Positions 1 through 6,710 of a stretch of DNA of 15,859 nucleotides are shown in pieces. The stretch is taken from contig JBFLVQ010000142.1 in assembly GCA_040758525.1 (NCBI GenBank), positions 1 through 15,859 of the forward strand. Direction: 5' to 3'. The position numbers were made by a program, and so were the translations under genes. The notes beneath the pieces were generated by a model that saw only the letters and a list, made by a program, of their open reading frames with translations, had not been told where the DNA came from and did no database searches. This DNA is from JBFLVQ01 sp040758525. Lineage in GTDB: Bacteria; Acidobacteriota; Blastocatellia; Chloracidobacteriales; JADJPF01. Position 1 is the first letter of the stretch. Each line of letters opens with the position of its first letter.

Positions 1-86
1 TTGGAAAAAATGGAATTTTAACTGAAAAAATGGTTATGAAAAAAATAACAGAAGCGAGTGATGGGATTATTTTTAATTTGAAGTGT

Positions 87-132
<46 letters not shown>

Positions 133-161
<29 letters not shown>

Positions 162-567
162 TCATGATTAATGGCTTAAGAAGATAGGGTTCCGCCCACC
201 GTATTCCTTGGGTTTGCCTGTTTAAAGTTGGAATGAACCGGAGCGAAACCTCAGTTATACCAACTTCATTTACTGAAAGAACATAAACCTTATCGTCATT
301 AGGATTGAGGACAGCAAACAAATCTGCTAAACCTCGATAACTCATTTTGACCGATCCGTTACCAGACTGACTATAAGCATTAAAGATAAGAACACCGTTT
401 TTAAGCCGACCTGTCTTACATTGTACACGAAACAACCGAGTCGAATCGTCAGCTACAAAATCATACTTATGACCAGATCCGAAAGGTAAAGATACAAGAT
501 AACCAGCAGCTACAAATGCTGCTAGAATTCTGGCTTCACTTAGATTTCCCTTTTCTCCAGTATCCAT
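133..567 (-). CDS. PD-(D/E)XK homing-type endonuclease (I-Ssp6803I-like)
   Basis: A 144-residue protein with the core of a PD-(D/E)XK nuclease: E11 in the first helix, D36 in GHKYDFV (32-38), and the QCK variant of the (D/E)XK motif with Q49 and K51. Size and motif spacing fit the family of I-Ssp6803I, an endonuclease encoded in a tRNA group I intron of a cyanobacterium. It probably cleaves DNA at a specific site, but the target cannot be read from sequence. The ATG at 567 opens directly onto the conserved N-terminus; only a weak purine-rich stretch precedes it. The last residues and the TAG stop lie inside the tRNA-Gly gene, so the C-terminus after about residue 135 is encoded by tRNA sequence. 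No intron is visible, so this is a free-standing copy or a remnant. It could also be a Holliday-junction-resolvase-like or restriction nuclease. Confidence 0.75.
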
Positions 568-680
568 AATCTTATACTTTACCTTTGAGCTAATCGTGCA
601 TTTTCTTCTAACGCAGATTAAGATAAAAAGATCTGCATAGATATTTAATCTAGCAGAATCCTTGCCGCTTAGTCAAAGAG

Positions 681-703
681 GCCCCGCACAGATAGCACGG
701 GGC
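681..703 (-). terminator. Hairpin ending the minus-strand catabolic operon
   Basis: Eight bases beyond the AtuA stop codon, GCCCCG and CGGGGC form a perfect 6-bp GC stem around an 11-base loop. On the minus strand it is followed by CTCTTTGAC, which is only a modest T tract. The position fits a transcription terminator for the operon. Bases 568-680, between this hairpin and the endonuclease gene, show no clear element. Confidence 0.5.
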
Positions 704-710
704 TGATAAT

Positions 711-2075
711 TTAGATCGCTAATAGTTCTACCTTTGGGTTGATACATGACTTGGGCATCAACGCAGGCCAATAAGCAACAATCTCTTCAACTTTAGGACG
801 TCCTCCGGCAAATCCTGTAACTGTAGGCGGTCCAGAAAGGATTAACGGAGCAATCTCCTTGGTGAAACGATCAACGGCTGCCTTATCATTGCCACGCACT
901 CCCATACGTAGTTGCACTTCTGCAATATCAGCAGAGGGTTTACCTGAGAGCGGACCATGACAAGCATTGACACCAACAAATTCGGTAAGGATCTCATCAA
1001 ACTTCAACCCTAGTCCAGCCAGTCGTGCGCGCAGGATACGATCCGCAGCCTGTGCTTTGCGATAGGCATCTGGCCAAGCATAGACTAGTGTTCCTACTGC
1101 CTTATAACCAGCTTGGTAACTGATCGAGACTTTATAGCTGTCGGTAGCAGGGCGACCTTTAATTCCATAAAATCGCACTCGATCACTGCCTAAATCTTCC
1201 AAGTGAATAGTAGTAAAATCGGCTACGCAATCAGGTGTGATATAGCTTTTTGGATCTCCCATCTCATAGACGAGTTGCTCTTTTATTACTGCTGACGTGA
1301 TACGTCCACCCGTATTGGGATGTTTAGTAATAACAAAAGTGCTGTCCTCGGTTGCTTCTACAATGGGATAACCAATATCAACCAAGTTTGCGATTGATTC
1401 CCAATCAACCTGGCAATTACCGCCCGAAGCTTGTGCGCCACATTCGATAGTATGACCAGCAATCGTACCAGCGGCTAACTTATCCCAATCATCTTCACGC
1501 CAACCAAACTCATAGATCATAGGTGCGAGGGTTAGACCTGTATCAGTGCAGCGGCCAGTAATAACGATCTGTGCGCCCTGGCGTAGTGCATCTACAATTG
1601 GCCAGGCGCCAAAATAGACATTTGCACTCTGAATCTGCGAACGCACAGTTGAGAGTGGCGCATTGGTGTCCATACTGCGTAGCTCTACGCCACTGCCAAT
1701 CAACTCATCGAGTCGATCCATAATATCGTCACCAGAAACGATACCGATCTTGACCTTGCCCTCTAGTCCCAACTTCCGCGCCACTTCTCGTATACCCTCT
1801 GCGCATCCTTTAGGATTAACACCACCAGCATTAGCAATCACTTTAATGTTACTTGCCACACATTGCGGCAAGATTCGCTCAATTAATGGCACGAAATCTT
1901 TTGCGTAACCGAGCTTGGGGTCGCGCGCACGCTGTTTCTGCATAATCGACATGGTGACTTCGGCGAGATAATCGAGCATCAGGTAGTCTATCTTACCGCC
2001 TTTTACCTGTTGTACCGGCGCCTCTAGCGAATCGCCCCAAAAGCCCTGACCACTTGCGATCTTAATAGTTTTCAT
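711..2075 (-). CDS. AtuA-family protein (DUF1446, acyclic terpene utilization)
   Basis: A 454-residue protein of the DUF1446/AtuA family, named after the first gene of the Pseudomonas acyclic terpene (citronellol/geraniol) cluster. The biochemical role of the family is not well defined. Family blocks are visible: SGQGFWGD near the N-terminus, GRCTDTGLTLAP at about 174-185, HTIECGAQASGG at about 208-219 and TGFAGGRPKVEE near the C-terminus. The ATG at 2075 is preferred over the GTG at 2084, because AGGTGA, overlapping the stop of the upstream hydratase, lies at good ribosome-binding distance from the ATG. It is the last gene of the operon, followed by a hairpin. The small ferredoxin-fold protein or domain that often accompanies AtuA is not present downstream. 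The family call is firm, the substrate unknown. Confidence 0.85.
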   Translation of the reverse strand: MKTIKIASGQGFWGDSLEAPVQQVKGGKIDYLMLDYLAEVTMSIMQKQRARDPKLGYAKDFVPLIERILPQCVASNIKVIANAGGVNPKGCAEGIREVARKLGLEGKVKIGIVSGDDIMDRLDELIGSGVELRSMDTNAPLSTVRSQIQSANVYFGAWPIVDALRQGAQIVITGRCTDTGLTLAPMIYEFGWREDDWDKLAAGTIAGHTIECGAQASGGNCQVDWESIANLVDIGYPIVEATEDSTFVITKHPNTGGRITSAVIKEQLVYEMGDPKSYITPDCVADFTTIHLEDLGSDRVRFYGIKGRPATDSYKVSISYQAGYKAVGTLVYAWPDAYRKAQAADRILRARLAGLGLKFDEILTEFVGVNACHGPLSGKPSADIAEVQLRMGVRGNDKAAVDRFTKEIAPLILSGPPTVTGFAGGRPKVEEIVAYWPALMPKSCINPKVELLAI

Positions 2076-2084
2076 CACTATCAC

Positions 2085-2861
2085 CTATCGGCCCTTGAAG
2101 ACCGGTTTACGTTTCTCCAAGAATGCCTTTACGCCCTCTTCTTTATCCTCACTTGAGAAGCACAGAGCAAAGAGATCGATCTCATGATCAAGACCATCGC
2201 GCAGACTTAAACGTGCAGCAGATTTTATTGCCTCTTTTGCCATACGTAGTGCTACCGGACTCTTTTCTGCAATCTCATTGGCTAGTGCTAATGTGTGTGT
2301 TTCTAATTCGGCAAATGGTACAATCTCATTAACTAGTCCGATTGCCTTGGCTTCTTGCGCATCGATCATTTTACCTGTGAGGATCAGCTCCATTGCCTTG
2401 CCCTCACCAACTAGACGTGTAAGCCTTTGTGTACCACCGCCACCAGGAATTATTCCAAGATTAATTTCAGGTTGGCCAAACTTGGCGTTGTCAGACGCAA
2501 TACGTATATCACAACCTAGTGCAACCTCACAGCCACCACCCAAGCAGAAGCCATTGATCATCGCAATGACCGGCTTGGGAAAATTTTCAAAAGCATCGAA
2601 GACACGATTAGAACGCATTACTTGGCGCTGCTCAAGGGCAGTGCGCCCTTCGAATTCAGAGATATCGGCGCCAGCAATAAAAGCCTTATCGCCTGCGCCA
2701 GTAATAATCACCACACGCACATCCTTATGTTGGCGCTGCATATCAAGCGCCACCAATAGTTCGTTGCGAGTGGCAATATTAAGCGCATTGCGTTTTTCTT
2801 GACGATTGATTTTAATAATACCTACACGGTCGCGTATATCGATGATAAGATTTTCGTACAT
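2085..2861 (-). CDS. Enoyl-CoA hydratase (crotonase family)
   Basis: A 258-residue crotonase. It should add water across the 2,3 double bond of a trans-2-enoyl-CoA, the second step of beta-oxidation, in the cytoplasm. The CoA-binding and oxyanion-hole segments AFIAGADI (60-67) and GGGCE (108-112) are present. Both catalytic glutamates are there: E112, and E132 in PEINLGIIPG (131-140). Length and the C-terminal ending EKRKPVFKGR are typical of short-chain hydratases. The ATG at 2861 has GGAGAG about six bases upstream. It follows the dehydrogenase gene by 45 bp, the widest gap in the operon, and its stop codon is immediately followed by AtuA. Chain-length preference cannot be read; a role in poly-hydroxybutyrate or aromatic degradation is possible. 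Confidence 0.9.
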   Translation of the reverse strand: MYENLIIDIRDRVGIIKINRQEKRNALNIATRNELLVALDMQRQHKDVRVVIITGAGDKAFIAGADISEFEGRTALEQRQVMRSNRVFDAFENFPKPVIAMINGFCLGGGCEVALGCDIRIASDNAKFGQPEINLGIIPGGGGTQRLTRLVGEGKAMELILTGKMIDAQEAKAIGLVNEIVPFAELETHTLALANEIAEKSPVALRMAKEAIKSAARLSLRDGLDHEIDLFALCFSSEDKEEGVKAFLEKRKPVFKGR

Positions 2862-2906
2862 TACACTCTCCAGTTATACCAGTTTATAAATTGGCGCTTG
2901 CACGCC

Positions 2907-3758
2907 TTACCATTTGTAGAATCCTTCGCCGCTCTTTTTCCCTAATTTCCCTTCCGCGACATTGCGACGTAGTATTTCCGGCGCGCGGAAGACTTCACTG
3001 CCTAGTGTAGTATGCAAGTAGTCTGCAATGCTTAGGCGTACATCGAGTCCTACCAAGTCAGTGAGCTTAAGCGGACCCATAGGATGGTTGTAACCTAGCT
3101 CCATTGCTTTGTCGATATCCTCAGCCGAGGCTACACCCTGCTCAAGCATACGTATTGCCTCTAGACCAAGGGCAATACCTAGCCGACTGGAAGCAAATCC
3201 AGGACTGTCACGTACGACAATCGGCTCTTTGCCAATACGACGGCCCACTGCTACTGCTGTTGCTACTGTTTCTGGCGCCGTCTCCTGGCTATGTACTACT
3301 TCCAGTAGCTTCATAATATGTACAGGATTAAAGAAATGCATTCCCACTACCTGTGATGGGCGATTAGTTGCAGCAGCAATCTCTGCTACGCTGAGTGATG
3401 AAGTATTGGTGGCAAGAATTGTATTAGCTGAGCAGTAGCGATCTAATTCACGAAAGACCTCACGTTTCAGATCCAGTGTTTCTGGTACTGCTTCGATCAC
3501 TAACTCTGCTGCTTGTGCCGCCTGCGCCAGTTCTACTGTAGTAGTGATATTGGCAAGTGCACGATCCCTTGCTTGTGCTGTCACTTTTCCTTTCTCTACA
3601 CCTTTGTCTAGATTTTTGCGTATATTCTCCAGTCCGCGTGCGACGAATTCAGGTTTGATATCGTAGAGGAAGACACGGTAATCAGCCATTGCTGCCACTT
3701 GTGCAATACCATGACCCATTGTGCCGGCACCCAACACACTGATCACTTCCAGTTCCAT
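2907..3758 (-). CDS. 3-hydroxybutyryl-CoA / 3-hydroxyacyl-CoA dehydrogenase
   Basis: A 283-residue NAD-dependent dehydrogenase that should oxidise (S)-3-hydroxyacyl-CoA to 3-ketoacyl-CoA, the third step of beta-oxidation. The N-terminal Rossmann fold begins with GAGTMGHGIA (10-19). The substrate-site serine is in ATNTSS (116-121) and the catalytic His is H141 in GMHFFNP. The C-terminal domain ends in GKKSGEGFYKW, as in single-domain Hbd/PaaH proteins. One departure: the segment that usually reads SPGFxxNR is SPGFASSR (185-192), so the conserved Asn is Ser191. Related dehydrogenases with this segment exist, so it is probably a subfamily trait and not damage. A perfect AGGAGGT lies a few bases before the ATG at 3758, the strongest ribosome-binding site in the operon. 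The gene starts 18 bp after the phosphatase. Confidence 0.9.
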   Translation of the reverse strand: MELEVISVLGAGTMGHGIAQVAAMADYRVFLYDIKPEFVARGLENIRKNLDKGVEKGKVTAQARDRALANITTTVELAQAAQAAELVIEAVPETLDLKREVFRELDRYCSANTILATNTSSLSVAEIAAATNRPSQVVGMHFFNPVHIMKLLEVVHSQETAPETVATAVAVGRRIGKEPIVVRDSPGFASSRLGIALGLEAIRMLEQGVASAEDIDKAMELGYNHPMGPLKLTDLVGLDVRLSIADYLHTTLGSEVFRAPEILRRNVAEGKLGKKSGEGFYKW

Positions 3759-3776
3759 AAATTACCTCCTGCGATT

Positions 3777-4229
3777 TCAGCCGATCTTTAATGCATCCAT
3801 ACATGGGTCACAACTGCGACAATCTAGCATCATCTTGATAGCAGTATTGAGATCATAACCACGATAACGATACAAGTAGGCGATCGCAACCGTTGGGGAA
3901 CGATTGATCCCTGCTGTACAGTGTAAGTAAGTGCGATGGCCAGCGCGTATTATACTGTCTAGTGTAGCAGCACAATGCCAGACTTTATTTTTTAGATCTT
4001 CTGGATCAAAATCCCGCACTGGTGTACGCCAGGCCTGGATCTGGCAAGAGTTATAGTATTGCTGGATAGAGGGCCAGTCCACGTTATACCAGAGCATATC
4101 TTCATCAGTTTGCAAATTGAGTACAGCCGAGATAGCGCACTCGCGCTTAAGCAACTCTACATCTTGAATCAAACGCGGAACTGTGCCGACATACAGTTCT
4201 TGTACAATTTGATTATAGTTTATTGTCAT
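3777..4229 (-). CDS. Dual-specificity phosphatase resembling plant glucan phosphatases (SEX4/LSF2)
   Basis: A 150-residue single-domain phosphatase with the Cys-based P-loop HCTAGINRS (103-111), nucleophile C104 and R110. The general-acid loop is RDFDPEDL (72-79). Beyond the generic fold, several segments match what I recall of plant SEX4/LSF2: VLNLQTDEDM (36-45), the RDFD loop, HCTAG followed by AIAYLY, and a terminal CRSCDPCMDAL (137-147) like the RSC-P-DAI ending of SEX4. These enzymes remove phosphate from glucans. This protein has no carbohydrate-binding module and stops where the plant catalytic domain ends. It sits six bases after bioY with no good ribosome-binding site, so translation is probably coupled. 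A role on protein, nucleotide or lipid phosphate remains possible. Family call firm, glucan link inferred. Confidence 0.8.
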   Translation of the reverse strand: MTINYNQIVQELYVGTVPRLIQDVELLKRECAISAVLNLQTDEDMLWYNVDWPSIQQYYNSCQIQAWRTPVRDFDPEDLKNKVWHCAATLDSIIRAGHRTYLHCTAGINRSPTVAIAYLYRYRGYDLNTAIKMMLDCRSCDPCMDALKIG

Positions 4230-4235
4230 ACATTC

Positions 4236-4874
4236 TTAATTTGCCGATCTTGTCGATCTACGACCAAGTAGTCGCCAGCCTGTCGGTAGCACCGCCGCCG
4301 CTAGCGCTATTTTAATTATATCGCCAGGCAGAAACGGTAACAGGCCCAACTCCAGCAATCGTTCCTGTGGGAGAAAATATGCCAGCCAGCTCAATCCACA
4401 GACATAGAGCGAGATCTCCGCTAATGCCATAGTGACAACCGCGGTCGAGAAACGGCGATCAAAACCACGTGTAGCAAACCAACCTGTAATCGCGGCAGAG
4501 ATAAGAAAGCCAAATAGATATCCGCCCGTGGGGCCTGTCATATATAGAAGTCCGCCATTACCATTCTGAAAGACAGGTAGCCCTAAGGCGCCTTCTAACA
4601 GATAAGCGATAACCGCTGCTACCCCTAGCCTAGGGCCGAGCAGTGCTCCTGTCACCAGGATCGCAAAAGTCTGTGCAGTAATCGGCACTGGTGTAAAGGG
4701 CAGGGGAATAATAACTCTTGCTGATAAAGCAATCAGCATGCTGAAGCCCAGTATTAATACGATGCTACGTAGCAGGGCTGCCAGCCGTGCATTAGTAAAG
4801 TCCAGTTCAATGAAAGTATCAATAAGAGTAAGTTGTTTTGCTCTTGCCTGCACACTGCCTCCAAAATTTTGCAA
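4236..4874 (-). CDS. bioY: BioY biotin transporter, substrate-binding S component
   Basis: A 212-residue integral membrane protein with about six hydrophobic segments. It is the biotin-binding subunit of an energy-coupling-factor transporter. Family segments are PVPITAQTFAILVTGALLG (62-80), YLLEGALGLPVF (about 90-101) and GPTGGYLFGF (about 114-123). No ECF ATPase or T-component gene is nearby, so it either works alone or shares a module encoded elsewhere. The start is uncertain. TTG at 4874, two bases after the stop of the upstream gene, has AAAGGA about eight bases before it; an in-frame GTG seven codons later follows GGAGG closely. No ATG is available before the first membrane segment. Placement in an acyl-CoA operon suggests biotin supply for a biotin-dependent carboxylase. 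Confidence 0.9.
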   Translation of the reverse strand: MQNFGGSVQARAKQLTLIDTFIELDFTNARLAALLRSIVLILGFSMLIALSARVIIPLPFTPVPITAQTFAILVTGALLGPRLGVAAVIAYLLEGALGLPVFQNGNGGLLYMTGPTGGYLFGFLISAAITGWFATRGFDRRFSTAVVTMALAEISLYVCGLSWLAYFLPQERLLELGLLPFLPGDIIKIALAAAVLPTGWRLLGRRSTRSAN

Positions 4875-4876
4875 TG

Positions 4877-5668
4877 TTATTTTCCTTTGAAATTTGGCTC
4901 GCGCCGTTGTTGGAATGCTTGTATACCTTCAGCAGCATCCTCGGATTGGAAACATTTGGTCTGTGCCTCCATCTCGTAATCGAGCATTGCTGAGAGATCC
5001 TGTTGCAAACTCTGATAGATTGCTCGTTTGGCCAGTGCAATGGCACGGGGTGGTCGTGCTACCAACTTGGCTACTAATATACGTGTAGTAGTGAGCAACT
5101 CTTCTGCAGGAACAACACGGTTGACCAGTCCTATACGCCAGGCTTCGCGTGCATCAATGGTGTCGCCAGTAAAGATCATCTCACAGGCATGGGCTGTGCC
5201 AATCAAGCGTGGTAAGAAGTAACTACCACCCCAATCTGGATGTAGACCAATCTTGGCAAATGCCTGACTGAACTTTGCTGTTTCTGCAGCAATACGTATA
5301 TCACAGGCAAGGGCAAGATTAAGCCCTGCGCCAGCGGCGGCGCCATTGATCATTGCCACCACAGGCTTTTCTAGCGCTTGAATCTTCATTACAACACGAC
5401 GACCACTCTCAAGTAGTTTACGAAAGCCTATCACATCGTTATTCTCACGCAGTTGGGCCATGTAATCGATATCGCCACCAGCACAGAAGCCTTTACCAGC
5501 GCCGGTAATAACCACAGCTCGCACTTCTTGATCAACTTCTGCTGCATCGAGCGCAGTATAAAGCTCCTCACGTGCGGCTCCTACCAATGCATTCAACTTC
5601 TCTGGACGGTTGAGCGTGAGCCAGACTATGCGATCCTCTTTAGTGAATATTAGTGTTTCAAAGCTCAT
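4877..5668 (-). CDS. Enoyl-CoA isomerase / PaaG-like crotonase
   Basis: A 263-residue crotonase. CoA-binding segments GFCAGGDIDYM (60-70) and NGAAAGAGLN (108-117) are present. The two hydratase glutamates are missing: the positions hold N117 and F137. An Asp at 145 in FAKIGLHPDWGG (137-148) matches the catalytic Asp of PaaG-type enzymes, whose motif is almost the same. The likely activity is double-bond isomerisation: delta3-delta2 enoyl-CoA isomerase, or ring-oxepin isomerisation as in phenylacetate breakdown. No other phenylacetate genes are seen here, so general enoyl-CoA isomerisation is more likely. The ATG at 5668 has AGG about nine bases upstream and lies 15 bp after the first hydratase. 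Another crotonase activity cannot be excluded. Confidence 0.85.
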   Translation of the reverse strand: MSFETLIFTKEDRIVWLTLNRPEKLNALVGAAREELYTALDAAEVDQEVRAVVITGAGKGFCAGGDIDYMAQLRENNDVIGFRKLLESGRRVVMKIQALEKPVVAMINGAAAGAGLNLALACDIRIAAETAKFSQAFAKIGLHPDWGGSYFLPRLIGTAHACEMIFTGDTIDAREAWRIGLVNRVVPAEELLTTTRILVAKLVARPPRAIALAKRAIYQSLQQDLSAMLDYEMEAQTKCFQSEDAAEGIQAFQQRREPNFKGK

Positions 5669-5683
5669 CTTTGATTGCCTATT

Positions 5684-6490
5684 CTATCGTCCTTTAAATT
5701 CAGGCTTGCGCTTCTCTGCATAAGCGCTCAGACCCTCTTGTGCATCGCCACTAGTAAAGAGTTGCTGTTGTAATTCACGTTCTAACGATAAACCTTCTGC
5801 AAATCCCATTTCCAGGCCCGACTGCACAGCTCGTTTGATTAGACCTACTGCCTTTGCAGCACGGTTAGGTGGTACAAATTGGCGTGCGTACTCAAGTACC
5901 TGAGGGAAAAAGTTCTCACTCTCATAGACAGCATTGACCAGTCCTAAACCCAGCGCCTCATCAAAATCACAGGTGCGCCCACTAACCATCATTTCAATGG
6001 CGCGTGATTTACCAACCAGTCGAGCAAGACGCTGTGTGCCGCCTGTGCCAGGCAGTACGCCAAGATTAACTTCTGGTAAGCCGATCTTGCCAGCGCCGCG
6101 CCGCGCAATACGTAGATCGGCGGCTAGCGCAACCTCTAAGCCACCGCCTACCGTATGGCCATTAAGCGCTGCGATCACCAACTTAGGAGTCTGTTCCAGG
6201 CGGTTGAGCGTCTCATTGGCATGTAGACAGAAGTAATATTTGAATGTCGGGGTTACTTCTGAGAGCATACGTATATTAGCGCCGGCGCAAAAGAACTTAT
6301 CCCCTGCGCCTCTTAATACCAGCACATGAACACTTTCATCCATACGTGCCTGTAGTATGGCAGCGTCAAGCTGGCACATCATATCGTAGCTATAAGTGTT
6401 GGCAGGGGGATCGTTCAATTCTATGACAGCAATGCCATCTTGCGCACGGTAATCGATCAGCGGTTGCGAATCTGCTTTTGCTTCTGACAT
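5684..6490 (-). CDS. Enoyl-CoA hydratase, first gene of the catabolic operon
   Basis: A 268-residue crotonase with both catalytic glutamates: E119 in GGGLE and E140 in LPEVNLGVLPGTGG (138-151). It should hydrate trans-2-enoyl-CoA. The oxyanion-hole segment is KFFCAGANI (65-73), and the C-terminus YAEKRKPEFKGR resembles the other hydratase of the operon. The ATG at 6490 is chosen because GGAGAGG lies a few bases upstream. The open frame continues up to 6598, but that extension covers the promoter and does not look like crotonase sequence. It is closest to the promoter, leaving an untranslated leader of roughly 70 bases. Having two full hydratases plus an isomerase in one operon suggests different chain lengths or branched substrates. 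Confidence 0.9.
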   Translation of the reverse strand: MSEAKADSQPLIDYRAQDGIAVIELNDPPANTYSYDMMCQLDAAILQARMDESVHVLVLRGAGDKFFCAGANIRMLSEVTPTFKYYFCLHANETLNRLEQTPKLVIAALNGHTVGGGLEVALAADLRIARRGAGKIGLPEVNLGVLPGTGGTQRLARLVGKSRAIEMMVSGRTCDFDEALGLGLVNAVYESENFFPQVLEYARQFVPPNRAAKAVGLIKRAVQSGLEMGFAEGLSLERELQQQLFTSGDAQEGLSAYAEKRKPEFKGR

Positions 6491-6568
6491 CTCAACCTCT
6501 CCGGTAGTTGTAGGATCAATTTGAAGGGCACGCCAAAGCGCGTGTTTTACCAGGTTGAAAAACAGCCT

Positions 6569-6598
6569 ACAATAGCTCAGCCCGGCGACCCTTGTCAA
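6569..6598 (-). promoter_or_regulatory. Sigma70-type promoter of the minus-strand operon
   Basis: On the minus strand, TTGACA (6593-6598, perfect -35) is followed after 18 bases by TATTGT (6569-6574, four of six matches to the -10). Transcription would start near 6562. It is the only good promoter seen ahead of the seven-gene operon, and it is divergent from the cysS promoter about 80 bp away. A factor binding between them could control both. Confidence 0.6.
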
Positions 6599-6676
6599 CT
6601 CTCTTAAGCCAGATATAAGGTGTGTGTTTAGCAGTGGTTAAGCCGTTTTGCCAAAGTCTCTCGCGGCCATCTGCCA

Positions 6677-6704
6677 TTGCAAAGTTAGGATGAAAATTTA
6701 TAAT
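6677..6704 (+). promoter_or_regulatory. Sigma70-type promoter of cysS, likely giving a leaderless mRNA
   Basis: TTGCAA (6677-6682) is followed after a 16-base spacer by a perfect TATAAT (6699-6704). Only six bases separate the -10 from the cysS ATG at 6711, so the expected start of transcription is at or next to the A of that ATG. There is no Shine-Dalgarno sequence for this ATG, which fits a leaderless transcript. Confidence 0.6.
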
Positions 6705-6710
6705 TCAACT

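Noticed and set aside
2278..2802. A 174-codon open frame on the plus strand
   Set aside because: It lies fully antisense to a clear enoyl-CoA hydratase; its Pro/Ser/Arg-rich translation is typical of a shadow frame and there is no ribosome-binding site.
6491..6598. N-terminal extension of the first hydratase to 6598
   Set aside because: It covers the TTGACA/TATTGT promoter, does not look like crotonase sequence, and the ATG at 6490 has a good GGAGAGG site.
6648..6710. Upstream TTG (6648) and ATG (6690) starts for cysS
   Set aside because: They lie in or upstream of the TTGCAA/TATAAT promoter, and the standard CysRS N-terminus starts at 6711.
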